Source: Hyphomonadaceae bacterium
Lineage (GTDB): Bacteria > Pseudomonadota > Alphaproteobacteria > Caulobacterales > Aquidulcibacteraceae
NCBI GenBank assembly: GCA_019753175.1
Contig: JAIELK010000002.1
Location: forward strand, 1-64,000
Length of the DNA stretch: 64,000 nucleotides
Direction of reading: 5' to 3'
Positions 25,880 through 37,082 of the stretch are shown one piece after another; the first letter of the stretch is position 1; each line of letters opens with the position of its first letter. A program made the translations under genes and the position numbers. The notes under the pieces are model-generated. The model made no database searches, was not told where the DNA came from, and saw only the letters and a list, made by a program, of their open reading frames with translations.

Positions 25880-26256
25880 GCAGCGGGCTTGGACAGGAAC
25901 AAGAACACCGCGAACAGCACGACCATGACGCTGTCAATCGCCACGGCAATGCCAACGCCGCTCAGATAGCGCTCGCCCTGCGCCAGCACCAGGCCGACGA
26001 ACGCGAGCTTACTCGCGCTGGCGACTGCCAGCGCAAGCCGGCGCGACGAAGGATTGAACGCACCGAATATCAAAAGCGCGCCCATCAATCCAATCAGCGC
26101 GCCCCAGTTCGGCACCACCACAGCGGCCATCGCGCCTGTCGGCGTTTCCTGAAACATCTGCTGTATGGCAGCGCTCGGCGAGATCGCGGCGTAGAGCATG
26201 GTGAGCGTCAGCAGGCCGCTGACAATCATGATTCCGGCGATGGTCTTGCTGAGCAT
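25876..26256 (-). CDS. Small integral membrane protein
   Basis: A 126-residue protein with about four hydrophobic helices (AGIMIVSGLLTLTMLYAAI, VVPNWGALIGLMGALLIFGA, LALAVASASKLAFVGLVLAQ, AVAIDSVMVVLFAVFLFL). No family is recognised with confidence. The ATG at 26256 has an AGGAGG ribosome site seven bases upstream; the frame is open to 26448 but that extension overlaps the acetyltransferase gene and is rejected. Its stop overlaps the LytTR stop in convergent direction. Confidence 0.75.
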   Translation of the reverse strand: MLSKTIAGIMIVSGLLTLTMLYAAISPSAAIQQMFQETPTGAMAAVVVPNWGALIGLMGALLIFGAFNPSSRRLALAVASASKLAFVGLVLAQGERYLSGVGIAVAIDSVMVVLFAVFLFLSKPAA

Positions 26257-26320
26257 GGGCGCCCTCCTCGCGGCTAAGCTAAGCCATGCGGCGGCGCTGC
26301 GTCCACTCTGGCAAGGCGCG

Positions 26321-26860
26321 CTAGTGCGGTCGCCACGCCGCTCGCGCGACTTCCCAGATGTCGTGCGGCATGCCGGCATGAATCGTCGTGTCGCGCACAC
26401 GCATGCCGAGCCGCCGCGCGAGGGCCTGAGATCGGATATTGCCCACATGAATCAAGCTAACAATGCGATCGGGCGCGAATGCAGCGAACGCCCAATCGCC
26501 CGCGGCGCGCGCCGCCTCCAGCGCGTAGCCCTTGCGCCAATGTGCGCGCGCCAAGCCCCAACCGAGTTCGAAACCAACCCAGCATTCCGGCTGCCAGGCG
26601 CCGACGCGGCCAACGAAGGCGCCCGTCGCTCTTTCTTCGACCGCAAACAGGCCGTAGCCCCGCAGCGCCCAATGCCCCACAAGCAGCGCCATGTGACGCC
26701 ACGTGCTCGAACGATCGAGCGGCCTTTGATCCCCGGTGAGAAAGCGCGCCACCTCGGCATCCGCCATCATGGCGGCAAGCGGATCGAGATCGTCCTCGCG
26801 CCATCCGCGCAGCATGAGCCGCTCGGTTTCAAGGCGCGGTATGTCGCGCGGATCGAACAT
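26321..26860 (-). CDS. GNAT-family N-acetyltransferase (RimJ/RimL-like)
   Basis: A 179-residue GNAT protein beginning with the typical LETERLMLRGWREDDLDP, with HWRKGYALEAARAAGDWAF as the acetyl-CoA loop and helix, and NIRSQALARRLGM near the end. The substrate is unknown. The start overlaps the stop of the upstream DUF6265-like gene by one base (TGATG), so the two are translationally coupled. Confidence 0.85.
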   Translation of the reverse strand: MFDPRDIPRLETERLMLRGWREDDLDPLAAMMADAEVARFLTGDQRPLDRSSTWRHMALLVGHWALRGYGLFAVEERATGAFVGRVGAWQPECWVGFELGWGLARAHWRKGYALEAARAAGDWAFAAFAPDRIVSLIHVGNIRSQALARRLGMRVRDTTIHAGMPHDIWEVARAAWRPH

Positions 26861-27354
26861 CAGAGCGGCGCGCGCTCAAAGCGAAGCACTTCTTCCTCAA
26901 CGGCATCACCGCGCCGCAACCGGATGGTCATGACGATGCGATCGGGGCCATCGCGGCGAACCGTCAGGCCATTGAAGACAAGCGCATCTGGTCCGGCAGA
27001 GATCGGCTCGAACTCGACCCAACCATCTCTCTCCTCCCAGCCCACCATGTCAGGGTTGAAGTGCTTCACCCGCATGCGCACCCCACCCTCGACGACATCC
27101 ATCATCAGAAATTCGTAGAACTGCGGCTGCCCATCGCGCCAATAGCGGAAGTGGCCGACCATCTGCCCTCCAACCGGGGGCGTCCAAGCCTCTTCCATCT
27201 GCCCGCCAAATCCCTCGCCAACCCAGCGGCCGGCAAGCCAGGCCGCATCCTCGATGGTCGCCGGCGGCACAGCCTGTTGCGGCTGCGCCTGGGCGGCGCA
27301 GGCCGCGAGCAAGACCGAGCCAGCCGCCGCGATCGCCTTCATGAGTTTCATCAT
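26860..27354 (-). CDS. DUF6265-like secreted protein
   Basis: A 164-residue protein with a signal peptide (MMKLMKAIAAAGSVLLAACA); the AAC could be a lipobox, but the following residues do not decide between lipidation and cleavage. The mature part (DAAWLAGRWVGEGFGGQMEE, GGQMVGHFRYWRDGQP, FYEFLMMDVVEGGVRMRVKH) matches the small lipocalin-like beta-barrel pattern of the DUF6265 group. Function unknown. It is the first gene of a pair with the GNAT gene. Confidence 0.75.
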   Translation of the reverse strand: MMKLMKAIAAAGSVLLAACAAQAQPQQAVPPATIEDAAWLAGRWVGEGFGGQMEEAWTPPVGGQMVGHFRYWRDGQPQFYEFLMMDVVEGGVRMRVKHFNPDMVGWEERDGWVEFEPISAGPDALVFNGLTVRRDGPDRIVMTIRLRRGDAVEEEVLRFERAPL

Positions 27355-27402
27355 CGCGCGCTCCTCCCCAACTCATGACGCAGCCGCGTTCCCAGTTCGA
27401 CA

Positions 27403-28809
27403 TCACTCGGCGCGGAAACGCCAATCATTGTCCGCCGCCAAGTAGACGAAGGTCGCCCACGCAGCGACGTTTTGCCGGAGCGCCGCTGGGTCGATCGCCG
27501 CCAGCGTGTCGTTGGGGGTGTGGTGATAATCGAAATAGTCGAGACCATCCTGGGCGAGATCAGCCACCGGCGTACCCGCCTCCGCCAAGTCGCCAATGTC
27601 GGCGCCGCCGAACGCTGGCGTAGTGCTGGACAGGATGCCCAGCGGCGCCAAGGCCCGATGCAAGGCGCGCGCATGAGGCGCGGCGGACGCAGCAAAGCGC
27701 GTGCGCAACGCAAATACACGGCCGGCGCCAAAATCGCTTTCGAGCGCGACCACATGGTTCTCGTTCGCATGCGCACGGGCATAGGCAGCGCCGCCGTGCA
27801 CCCCGTTTTCTTCCGAGCCTGCCAGCAGGATGCGTATCGTACGGCGCGGCCGTTGCGGCAGCTCGCGGATGAGCCGCGCCGCAGCGGTGATGATGGCGAC
27901 GCCAGCACCGTCATCGATTGCGCCTTGGCCCATGTCCCAGGAATCCAAGTGCGCTGCCAGCAAGACGATTTCTTCTGGGCGCTCGCGCCCGCGAATTTCT
28001 GCGATGACATTGCCCGATGGCGCGTTCTCGCGAATGTCAGCCTCGATCAGCATGCGCACGCGCGTAGGTCCGCGCGCGACAAGCCGCGCCAGCACATCGG
28101 CGTCGGCGGGAGAGATCGCCATCGCTGGCAGCGAGACGCCTTCGGGTTGGCGCGAGGAGCCGCCCTGGTGCGCGAAACGATGCGGGTCGGTGCCAACCGA
28201 ACGGATGATGCACCCGAGCGCGCCTCTGCTTTGCGCCACCGGCGCGCAGCGTCCGCGCTTGCGCACCGCAGCGCCATAACCAGCGCCATCTTGGGTGCGC
28301 ACCATGGGTTCGTCGATGAAAACAATGCGGCCCGCCACCGTCGCGTTCGACGCCGCCTCAAGCGCAGCGAGATCGGCGAAACGTACAACTTCCGCCTCGA
28401 GCCCATCCGGCGGCGTTGAGGGCGAACCGCCGAGTGCGGCCGCGACCATCGGTTGCGCACCGGGCGTCGACACGATGTAGGCCTCCTCGCGGAGCGCATC
28501 CCAATATGGGATCGTGAACGGCTCGATGCGGACATTGCTCAAGCCGTTGGCCCGCAGCATCGCCACCGCCCACTCCCGCGCACGCGCTTCCGCTTCCGAC
28601 GCCGCCAAGCGAGGGCCAACTTCGGTGACCAGGCTTTCGACGATCCCGTAGGCGTGGTCGCTATTGAGCGCAGCCGCCTGCAGCCGTTCCACCGTGCGCT
28701 GCTGCGCCGCCGTAATCGCGGTGACCTGGTCTTCCTGCGCGATCGCCACCCCGGAAAGCGACAGCCCCCATGCGGCGCCAATCGCAAACCATAGCCTTCT
28801 GAGTTTCAT
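27403..28809 (-). CDS. M28-family zinc aminopeptidase
   Basis: A 468-residue secreted peptidase. Signal peptide MKLRRLWFAIGAAWGLSLSG up to about AIA, then an N-terminal region, a PA-like insert (VVRFADLAALEAASN, VAGRIVFIDEP) and the M28 catalytic domain with LLAAHLDSWD, GAIDDGAGVA, AGSEENGVHGG, ESDFGAG and YFDYHHTPNDT supplying the two-zinc ligands and the catalytic Glu. This layout matches carboxypeptidase Q-like enzymes that remove amino acids from peptides in the periplasm. The ATG at 28809 has a GGGAGGGG ribosome site; the 32 residues upstream are not signal-like. Divergent from the oxygenase gene with 43 bases between. Confidence 0.92.
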   Translation of the reverse strand: MKLRRLWFAIGAAWGLSLSGVAIAQEDQVTAITAAQQRTVERLQAAALNSDHAYGIVESLVTEVGPRLAASEAEARAREWAVAMLRANGLSNVRIEPFTIPYWDALREEAYIVSTPGAQPMVAAALGGSPSTPPDGLEAEVVRFADLAALEAASNATVAGRIVFIDEPMVRTQDGAGYGAAVRKRGRCAPVAQSRGALGCIIRSVGTDPHRFAHQGGSSRQPEGVSLPAMAISPADADVLARLVARGPTRVRMLIEADIRENAPSGNVIAEIRGRERPEEIVLLAAHLDSWDMGQGAIDDGAGVAIITAAARLIRELPQRPRRTIRILLAGSEENGVHGGAAYARAHANENHVVALESDFGAGRVFALRTRFAASAAPHARALHRALAPLGILSSTTPAFGGADIGDLAEAGTPVADLAQDGLDYFDYHHTPNDTLAAIDPAALRQNVAAWATFVYLAADNDWRFRAE

Positions 28810-28852
28810 GCCGCCCCTCCCGCACACGCGCTCTTTCTGATAGGAGCGCGAC

Positions 28853-29584
28853 ATGCTGTCCTTCAGGCTCAATCCGGCCCTCGATGTTGTCGGTCTTGCA
28901 CGCACCTATGCGCAGGACAAGATCGTCCAGATCGAAGACATGTTCGACCCGCAGACAGCGGACGCAATGGAAGTCGCAATGCGCGGCCTCCCCTGGCGAT
29001 TGCTGTGTCAGAACGAACGTGGCGAAAGCATTCTCCTCTCGCGCGAGGAGCTGGTGGCAATGAGCAAAGAGGAGCGCGCGCGCTTCGAAGGAGGCATTCG
29101 GGAACGGGCCGCGGCAAACCTGGGCTATACCTACTTTGCCTACCCGATGATCGACGCCCTGCTGGCGGGACGTGAGCCGGGGCACCCTATCCATGCGCTT
29201 ACCGAATTCCTGAACTCGGCGCCCTTTCTGGAGTTCGCCCGGACCCTGATCGGCTGTCCGGGACTGACCAAAATCGACGGTCACGCGACCAACTATCAGC
29301 GCGGCCATTATCTAACGCGGCACATCGATGATGGCGCGCGCAAGGAGCGGCGCGCTGCCTACACGCTTGGTTTCACCCGCAAGTGGGAACCCGATTGGGG
29401 CGGTCTGCTGCTCTTTCTTGATGAGAAGAACAACGTCCGACGTGGGTTTCTGCCGCGGTTCAACGTTCTGACCGTGTTCGACGGCCTCATGCTTCACACC
29501 GTCACGCAGGTGTCCGGATTTGCGCCGGCGGCGCGATTGTCGGTCGCGGGCTGGTTCCGGGACGACCCTTTGCCCGCGCGCTAG
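28853..29584 (+). CDS. 2-oxoglutarate-Fe(II) oxygenase, proline-hydroxylase-like
   Basis: A 243-residue dioxygenase with the double-stranded beta-helix core. The iron ligands are His157 and Asp159 in RHIDDG and His215 in LHTVTQV, and Arg228 in RLSVAGWF binds 2-oxoglutarate. NYQRGHYLTRH before the HxD and GGLLLFLDEKNN after it are typical of the prolyl 4-hydroxylase-like group (OGFOD-type). The substrate, protein or small molecule, is unknown. The ATG at 28853 follows a GGAGCG ribosome site. Confidence 0.88.
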   Translation: MLSFRLNPALDVVGLARTYAQDKIVQIEDMFDPQTADAMEVAMRGLPWRLLCQNERGESILLSREELVAMSKEERARFEGGIRERAAANLGYTYFAYPMIDALLAGREPGHPIHALTEFLNSAPFLEFARTLIGCPGLTKIDGHATNYQRGHYLTRHIDDGARKERRAAYTLGFTRKWEPDWGGLLLFLDEKNNVRRGFLPRFNVLTVFDGLMLHTVTQVSGFAPAARLSVAGWFRDDPLPAR

Positions 29585-30131
29585 CTGACCCGCGCTTTCC
29601 ACTGCGCTTTGCTCTGCCCGTAGATGTCGACCTTGTGCGCCTCGAAGGGCGGCGCGAGCTGGTGATCCTCACGCAAGAGCTGAGAGCCCAGGCGCAACGC
29701 CAGCGCGATCGACGGCGCATTCTGCTTGTCGATGCAATGGATCACGTGATCCCAGCCCAGCGTGTCGAAAGCCCAGTCCATGGCCGCGACTGCGCCCTCA
29801 TAGGCGTAGCCCTGCCCCATCGCGCTCTTCTTCAAGCCCCAGCCGACTTCATCGCCCGGCCACGAGCCTTCCTTGCCGCCCGGTCGCCATGGCCCCAACC
29901 GCCCGATCCACTCGCCGGTGTCGCGTCGTAGCACCGAGAACATCGAATAGCCGAGCAGCGACCACGCGCCCGCCAGCGCCGCCATGCCGCGCCACGCGGC
30001 GTCGCGCGCCTGCACGCCGCCAACAAAGCGCATCGTCTCTTCCTCCGCGCCCATTTCGGCGAAGCCGTCGAAATCTTCGTGCGCGGGCGGGCGCAGGATA
30101 AGGCGCGCGGTGGTGAGGGTGGGGCCGGGGG

Positions 30132-30135
<4 letters not shown>
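29581..30135 (-). CDS. GNAT-family N-acetyltransferase (RimJ/RimL-like)
   Basis: A 184-residue GNAT protein starting TLTTARLILRPPAHEDFDGF, with EVGWGLKKSAMGQGYAYEGA (acetyl-CoA loop, with GQGYA) and NAPSIALALRLGSQ near the end. The ATG at 30135 is chosen because it overlaps the stop of the upstream lipoprotein-like gene (ATGA) and starts at the conserved strand; the 25 residues further up are unrelated. Substrate unknown. Convergent with the oxygenase, with stops overlapping by four bases. Confidence 0.85.
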
Positions 30136-32260
<2,125 letters not shown>

Positions 32261-32311
32261 GCAGCACTCTTAGCGTAGATGTCGCCTCTCGGCGACACGA
32301 GCGGGACGCCG

Positions 32312-33532
32312 TTAGGCCAGCCGGCGCAGCGCATCGACAAGATCGGTGCGCTCCCAGCCGAAACCGCCCTCGTTGTCCGGCGTACGGCCGAAATGGCCAT
32401 AGGCCGCCGTGCGCGCGTAGATCGGGCGATTGAGCTTGAGGTGGGTGCGAATGGCGCGCGGCGTGCAACCGCCCATCATCTCCGGCAGCGCTTTTTCCAG
32501 CTTCGCGGGATCGATCGTGTCGGCGCCATGAAGATCGACGTAAAAACTCGTCGGCGCCGCAACGCCGATGGCGTAGCTGATCTGAATCGTGCATCGCTGC
32601 GCTAGGCCCGCGGCCACCACGTTCTTCGCCAGATAGCGGCACGCATAAGCGGCGGAGCGATCCACCTTCGTTGGGTCTTTGCCCGAGAACGCGCCGCCCC
32701 CGTGCGGCGAGGCGCCGCCATAGGTGTCGACAATGATCTTGCGGCCGGTGAGCCCAGTATCGCCGTCCGGCCCGCCGATCTCGAATTTGCCGGTCGGATT
32801 GATCAACCACTTGGTTTTCTTGGTCACCAAGCCTTCCGGAAACACGGACATCGCATGGGGCTTGATCAGGTCCTCCATGCGCTTGGTGGTGTAGGTGTTG
32901 CCGTTCAGCTTCTTCTTGTGCTGATGGCTGACGACGATGGCGACAACCTCTACCGGTTTGCCATTCTCGTAGCGCAGCGTGACCTGGCTCTTCGCGTCCG
33001 GCTCGAGTTCCGGGCGTTCGCCCGAATGCCGCGCGTCGGCCAATCGCTTCAGGATGTTGTGCGAGTATTGCAGCGTCGCGGGCATCAGCTCCGGCGTTTC
33101 GCTGCATGCGTAACCAAACATGATGCCTTGATCGCCGGCGCCCTCCTCTTTCTTTGCGGTGGCGTCGACGCCCTGCGCGATGTGAGCGGACTGTCCGTGG
33201 AGAAAACAAGCATAACGCGCTTTCTCCCAGTGGAAGCCCTTCTGCGCGTAACCGATATCCTTCACCGCCGCGCGCACCTTCGGTTGCAGCGAAGCGATGA
33301 TGTCCTTCGTGAAGCCCTTGTTTTCGGCCTTTGAGTTGCCCGCCCTTCCCGCCCGCACTTCGCCGGCGAGTACGATGCGATTGGTTGTCACCAAGGTCTC
33401 ACAGGCAACGCGGGCCTCTGGGTCCGCTTCAATAAAGGCGTCGACGACGGTGTCGGATATGCGGTCGGCGACTTTGTCCGGGTGGCCCTCGGAAACGCTC
33501 TCGCTCGTGAATACGTAATTGCTTCTGCCCAC
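32312..33532 (-). CDS. metK: S-adenosylmethionine synthetase
   Basis: MetK makes SAM from methionine and ATP. The 406-residue protein has [18 protein letters not shown] at the start, [15 protein letters not shown], the P-loop-like [19 protein letters not shown], and the methionine-binding C-terminal domain. The XRE-family regulator lies upstream on the same strand, separated by 73 bases; a putative riboswitch in that gap was looked for and not found. Confidence 0.98.
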   Translation of the reverse strand: MGRSNYVFTSESVSEGHPDKVADRISDTVVDAFIEADPEARVACETLVTTNRIVLAGEVRAGRAGNSKAENKGFTKDIIASLQPKVRAAVKDIGYAQKGFHWEKARYACFLHGQSAHIAQGVDATAKKEEGAGDQGIMFGYACSETPELMPATLQYSHNILKRLADARHSGERPELEPDAKSQVTLRYENGKPVEVVAIVVSHQHKKKLNGNTYTTKRMEDLIKPHAMSVFPEGLVTKKTKWLINPTGKFEIGGPDGDTGLTGRKIIVDTYGGASPHGGGAFSGKDPTKVDRSAAYACRYLAKNVVAAGLAQRCTIQISYAIGVAAPTSFYVDLHGADTIDPAKLEKALPEMMGGCTPRAIRTHLKLNRPIYARTAAYGHFGRTPDNEGGFGWERTDLVDALRRLA

Positions 33533-33605
33533 CGCTTAGCTCCACCGGCCTGTTGCGCGCGCTCTCATAAGGACAACCGCAACGAGGCGCAAATGTATGA
33601 GCCTA

Positions 33606-34019
33606 TCAGGGGCGCTTGCCGTCCGCGGCTTCTTCCGCCAGCGCCTTAACCAATTCGATCACGCGGCGGCGGACTCGAATGCTCTTGATGGACGCAAACA
33701 GCGACATCAGCTGCGTGCCCTCCGGGGTCGCCAAGACGTCGTCGACATAGTCTTTGCGTGCTTCCGCTACCCCGGCCCCACGCCCAGCCGCCAGTCCCTC
33801 GAAGAAGCGAGACGGCGGCATATCGAGCGCCGCAGCGATGTCGTGAAGCCTGCTCGCGGCGATGCGATTAACGCCTTTCTCGTACTTCTGAACTTGCTGA
33901 AAAGTCACGCCCAGCAAGTCAGCAAGGCGCTCCTGGCTCATCCCGATCTCGAGCCGGCGGGACCTCACGCGTTGACCAATCTTCTTGTCGACGGCGTTGG
34001 CGGCCCGTTCGTCGTTCAT
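33606..34019 (-). CDS. XRE-family helix-turn-helix regulator
   Basis: A 137-residue DNA-binding protein with a Cro/CI-type HTH at about 14-66: IGQRVRSRRLEIGMSQERLA, DLLGVTFQQVQKYEKGVNRI, and SRLHDIAAALDM. The C-terminal half has no sensor domain that I recognise. This short type between lnt and metK is conserved in many alphaproteobacteria; its targets may include metK. The start overlaps the lnt stop by ATGA. Confidence 0.88.
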   Translation of the reverse strand: MNDERAANAVDKKIGQRVRSRRLEIGMSQERLADLLGVTFQQVQKYEKGVNRIAASRLHDIAAALDMPPSRFFEGLAAGRGAGVAEARKDYVDDVLATPEGTQLMSLFASIKSIRVRRRVIELVKALAEEAADGKRP

Positions 34020-35668
34020 GCGCTCGCTTCCCCAAGCTTGCGATTCCGCGGAGAAAATCTGCCTGCGGCTGTAATCAGAAGCAGCACCAGGAGCAAGATA
34101 TTTCCAAACCGGGCGAAGGTAGTCTCGGGGAGCGAAGCCGGCAACGGCGCCTCGACGGAAAGCCGCTCCCCATCGGTCGACACCACCTCCCGCCCGAGCG
34201 GGTCAATGATGGCCGAGACCCCTCCAGACGCTGCGCGGGCCATGGGCAGCCCCTCCTCGATCGCTCGATAGCGCGCCATAGCGTAGTGCTGCCAAGGGCC
34301 GGTCCCGCGCCCGAACCAGGCGTCGTTGGTGACGCTGACGATCCAGCCCGGCCGCTCATCGCCCCGCGGGACCATGCCTGGAAAGATGGCCTCATAGCAG
34401 ATCAACACTACCGCCGGGGGCGCATCTGGAATGATGACGCGCGACGGGGGCGCGCCTTGATCGAAGCCCGCCCCGATCCGCTGCAGCGGTGCGATGTTGA
34501 ACGGGCCGATCAGCGACCAGAAAGGGATGTACTCGCTAAAAGGCACGAGCCGGTTCTTGTCATAGATCTGGCCCACCCTGAGGGCGCCCCCAACGCCGTC
34601 GATCACGGCCGCCGAGTTGAAATAGGCCAGCCGGTCCCCCGCCCGATCGCGCCGGGACAAACCGGTAATGAGCGCCCTGTCGCCCAAGCCACGACCCAAC
34701 GCTTCCAAAAACTCGGGATTCTCCAGCACAAAAAAGTTGATCGTGGGAATCGCCCCTTCCGGCCACACGAGGATGTTTGCGTTCGAGTCAGCGTACGGCG
34801 CGCCACTTGCCTCGAGATAGCGCGCCAGCACGCGCCACTCCTGGTCTGCCCGCGCCTCCCACTTGGCGGCTTGGCCAAGCCCGGAATCCGCGACGCGCAC
34901 GACAGGTGTAGGCGGCGGCGCGACGACCGAGGTTTCGGCAAGGCGGCGCGCGCCCCAGCCAAAACCGAGACCGACAACCAAGGCTGCAATCAGCGTCGGC
35001 GCCAACCGTCGCACCGTGCTGGCGGCAGGGTCGGCAAGCGCCGCCGGCGTCGCGGCAATCAACAGCGTCAGCAACGACAGGCCGTAAATGCCAACGACAG
35101 ACGCCAGCTGAGACACCGGCTCGCCGGGCGTCCAGACATAACCGGGCAATAGCCAGGGAAACCCGCCGAACACGGCGTTGCCGCGCAGCCACTCGGTGAC
35201 GAGCAGCGCCGCGGCGAACGCAAAGATGCGGCGCACATCGCGCGTCCACAGCGTCATGGCGAGTGTGCAGCCCACGCCGAAGAATGTCGCGGTAGCGATA
35301 CCCAGCAGCGCCGTGGCAGGCACGCCCCATAAGGGTCCCCATGCAACGGAATCGACATTGAACGCAGACGACACCCAATAGAGCCCGGTGGTCATATGCC
35401 CGAATCCGAACCACCAACCCATCTCGAACGCCGACAACAAGCGCGCGCGCTTGCGGTGCGCTGCATCGAGCAGCCAGACCAGCGCGACGATCGCGGCAAC
35501 GTACAACATCGTGAGTTGGAAGGGCGCATGTCCGAGTGTAGCGACCGCGCCCGCGCTCGCCGCGAGCAGCCGTCGCTGCCAGCGACCGCGCGCGTCCAGC
35601 CATTTACCCAAACGTGACAGCAACGCGGGCACGCTCGCACGCGCAGCGGTCAATGACGTGGCTTCCAT
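34016..35668 (-). CDS. lnt: Apolipoprotein N-acyltransferase
   Basis: Lnt adds the third acyl chain to the N-terminal Cys of outer-membrane lipoproteins. The 550-residue protein has about seven membrane helices in the first 240 residues and a periplasmic nitrilase domain with the catalytic triad Glu304 (VWPEGAIPT), Lys371 (YDKNRLVPFSEYIPF) and Cys424 (LICYEAIFP). A last helix near 515-535 closes it. It is co-directional with corC upstream (15 bases) and the XRE gene downstream. Confidence 0.95.
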   Translation of the reverse strand: MEATSLTAARASVPALLSRLGKWLDARGRWQRRLLAASAGAVATLGHAPFQLTMLYVAAIVALVWLLDAAHRKRARLLSAFEMGWWFGFGHMTTGLYWVSSAFNVDSVAWGPLWGVPATALLGIATATFFGVGCTLAMTLWTRDVRRIFAFAAALLVTEWLRGNAVFGGFPWLLPGYVWTPGEPVSQLASVVGIYGLSLLTLLIAATPAALADPAASTVRRLAPTLIAALVVGLGFGWGARRLAETSVVAPPPTPVVRVADSGLGQAAKWEARADQEWRVLARYLEASGAPYADSNANILVWPEGAIPTINFFVLENPEFLEALGRGLGDRALITGLSRRDRAGDRLAYFNSAAVIDGVGGALRVGQIYDKNRLVPFSEYIPFWSLIGPFNIAPLQRIGAGFDQGAPPSRVIIPDAPPAVVLICYEAIFPGMVPRGDERPGWIVSVTNDAWFGRGTGPWQHYAMARYRAIEEGLPMARAASGGVSAIIDPLGREVVSTDGERLSVEAPLPASLPETTFARFGNILLLVLLLITAAGRFSPRNRKLGEASA

Positions 35669-35683
35669 GCGTTCGCTCCGAGC

Positions 35684-36607
35684 CTAGCCGTCTTCAGCGT
35701 CAGCAGCCAGCTTTCCGGGCTCCACGACTCGCTTGATCCGGACTCGTTTCACCCGGCGCGGGTCGGCGTCGACGATCTCAACGTCGAAACCCGACGGATG
35801 ATGAAGGATTTCCCCACGCTGCGGCAAACGTCCCGCCAGCGCCACCGCCAAGCCAGCGATGGTATCGAACTCGTCCTCATGGTCGGGCAGCTGCAGGCTT
35901 GCGCCCAGCTTCCCTTCCAGCTGATCGATCGGCGCTCGTCCGTCCACCTCGAACGCGCCCGGGCGCTCCATGATGAGCGCGGCGTCGATGTCGTGTTCGT
36001 CTTCAATGGCGCCGACGATCTGCTCCACCAGATCTTCCATCGACACCAATCCATCGGTGCCGCCGTATTCGTCCACCACCAGCGCCAAATGAATCCGGCT
36101 TGACTGCATCTTCAGAAAGAGCGTCGCCAGGGTCATCGACTGCGGCACGTAGAGGATGTCGCGCCGAATGCGCGAGAGTGCACGGTCGCCAAACTGGGCG
36201 CGTTGTTCGCCGTTTGACCCCGGCGCCAGCAACGACAGCACGTCGCGTACGTGGATGAAGCCTTGCGGGTCGTCCAGTGTCTCGCCGTATATCGGCAGAC
36301 GCGAGTGCTGACTCTCTGCGATCACGCGCGCCGCCTCCCCCAAGGTTGCGCCAGCTTCGATCGCGACGATTTCGGCGCGCGGCCGCATCACGTCGGCGAC
36401 CTTCAGCGTGTCGAACCGCGCGGCGCGCAGGATCATGTCCTTGTGAGCAAGACCAAGGGCGTCGCCCTTTTCCTCATGCTCGCGCAGCGCATCTTCGACC
36501 GCCTCGGCCGATCCTTTTCTCTCGCGCGCAAAGATTCGCGACCAGCGTTGCGCCAATCCCTGGCGCTTGCGCCGCAAAGGCTCCGAATCGTCGACTGTCT
36601 CAACCAT
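35684..36607 (-). CDS. corC: CorC/HlyC-type CBS-domain protein
   Basis: A 307-residue soluble protein with a tandem CBS pair (VADVMRPRAEIVAIEAGATL and FIHVRDVLSLLAP, then TLATLFLKMQ and HLALVVDEYGGTDGLVSMED) and a C-terminal CorC_HlyC domain (DGRAPIDQLEGKLGA). There is no N-terminal DUF21 membrane domain, as in CorC, which promotes Mg/Co efflux. Its place between ybeY and lnt is the widely conserved order ybeZ/phoH-ybeY-corC-lnt. Confidence 0.9.
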   Translation of the reverse strand: MVETVDDSEPLRRKRQGLAQRWSRIFARERKGSAEAVEDALREHEEKGDALGLAHKDMILRAARFDTLKVADVMRPRAEIVAIEAGATLGEAARVIAESQHSRLPIYGETLDDPQGFIHVRDVLSLLAPGSNGEQRAQFGDRALSRIRRDILYVPQSMTLATLFLKMQSSRIHLALVVDEYGGTDGLVSMEDLVEQIVGAIEDEHDIDAALIMERPGAFEVDGRAPIDQLEGKLGASLQLPDHEDEFDTIAGLAVALAGRLPQRGEILHHPSGFDVEIVDADPRRVKRVRIKRVVEPGKLAADAEDG

Positions 36608-36635
36608 GGGTCAGTTTAGCGCCTTGCGCGCTCCC

Positions 36636-37082
36636 TTAAGCATAGGGGTCGGCGATGCCGAGTCCCGCAAGAATGCCGCGCTCGCGCGCTTCCATTTTCT
36701 CGGCGTCCGCATCGTTCAGGTGATCATAGCCCAACAGGTGCAGGAAGCCGTGCACCACGAGATGGGCGGCGTGTGCTTCGAACGTCTTACCCTGTTCGGC
36801 GGCCTCCCGCGCAATGGTTTCCGCCGCAAGGGCGATATCCCCAAGAAATCCAGCCTCGGACGGCTGGCTCGGAGGGAAAGATAGAACATTGGTAGGGCTG
36901 GTCTTGCCCCGGAACTCAGCGTTAAGAGCGGCGATTGCTGCGTCGTCGCCCAGCAACAAGGACACCGTGCCACGCGCATTCTCGGACGTCGCCGCGGCGG
37001 ACAACGCCTCGGCCAGCGCTTGCTCGCGCCCGCGCCAAGCATCTGGCCCGACCAAGACATCCACCGAAAAAGCCTCAGACAC
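36636..37082 (-). CDS. ybeY: Endoribonuclease YbeY
   Basis: YbeY is a metal-dependent RNase of 16S rRNA 3' maturation and late ribosome quality control. The 148-residue protein has TNVLSFP near 64-70, the substrate-binding patch, and the metal motif HGFLHLLGYDH with His111, His115 and His121. It begins seven bases inside the end of phoH; the two genes overlap. Confidence 0.95.
   Translation of the reverse strand: MSEAFSVDVLVGPDAWRGREQALAEALSAAATSENARGTVSLLLGDDAAIAALNAEFRGKTSPTNVLSFPPSQPSEAGFLGDIALAAETIAREAAEQGKTFEAHAAHLVVHGFLHLLGYDHLNDADAEKMEARERGILAGLGIADPYA

Noticed and set aside
33533-33605. Possible SAM-sensing riboswitch before metK
   Set aside because: Alphaproteobacterial metK can carry SAM or SAM/SAH motifs, but the 73-base leader shows no paired stems matching the conserved core that I could recognise.
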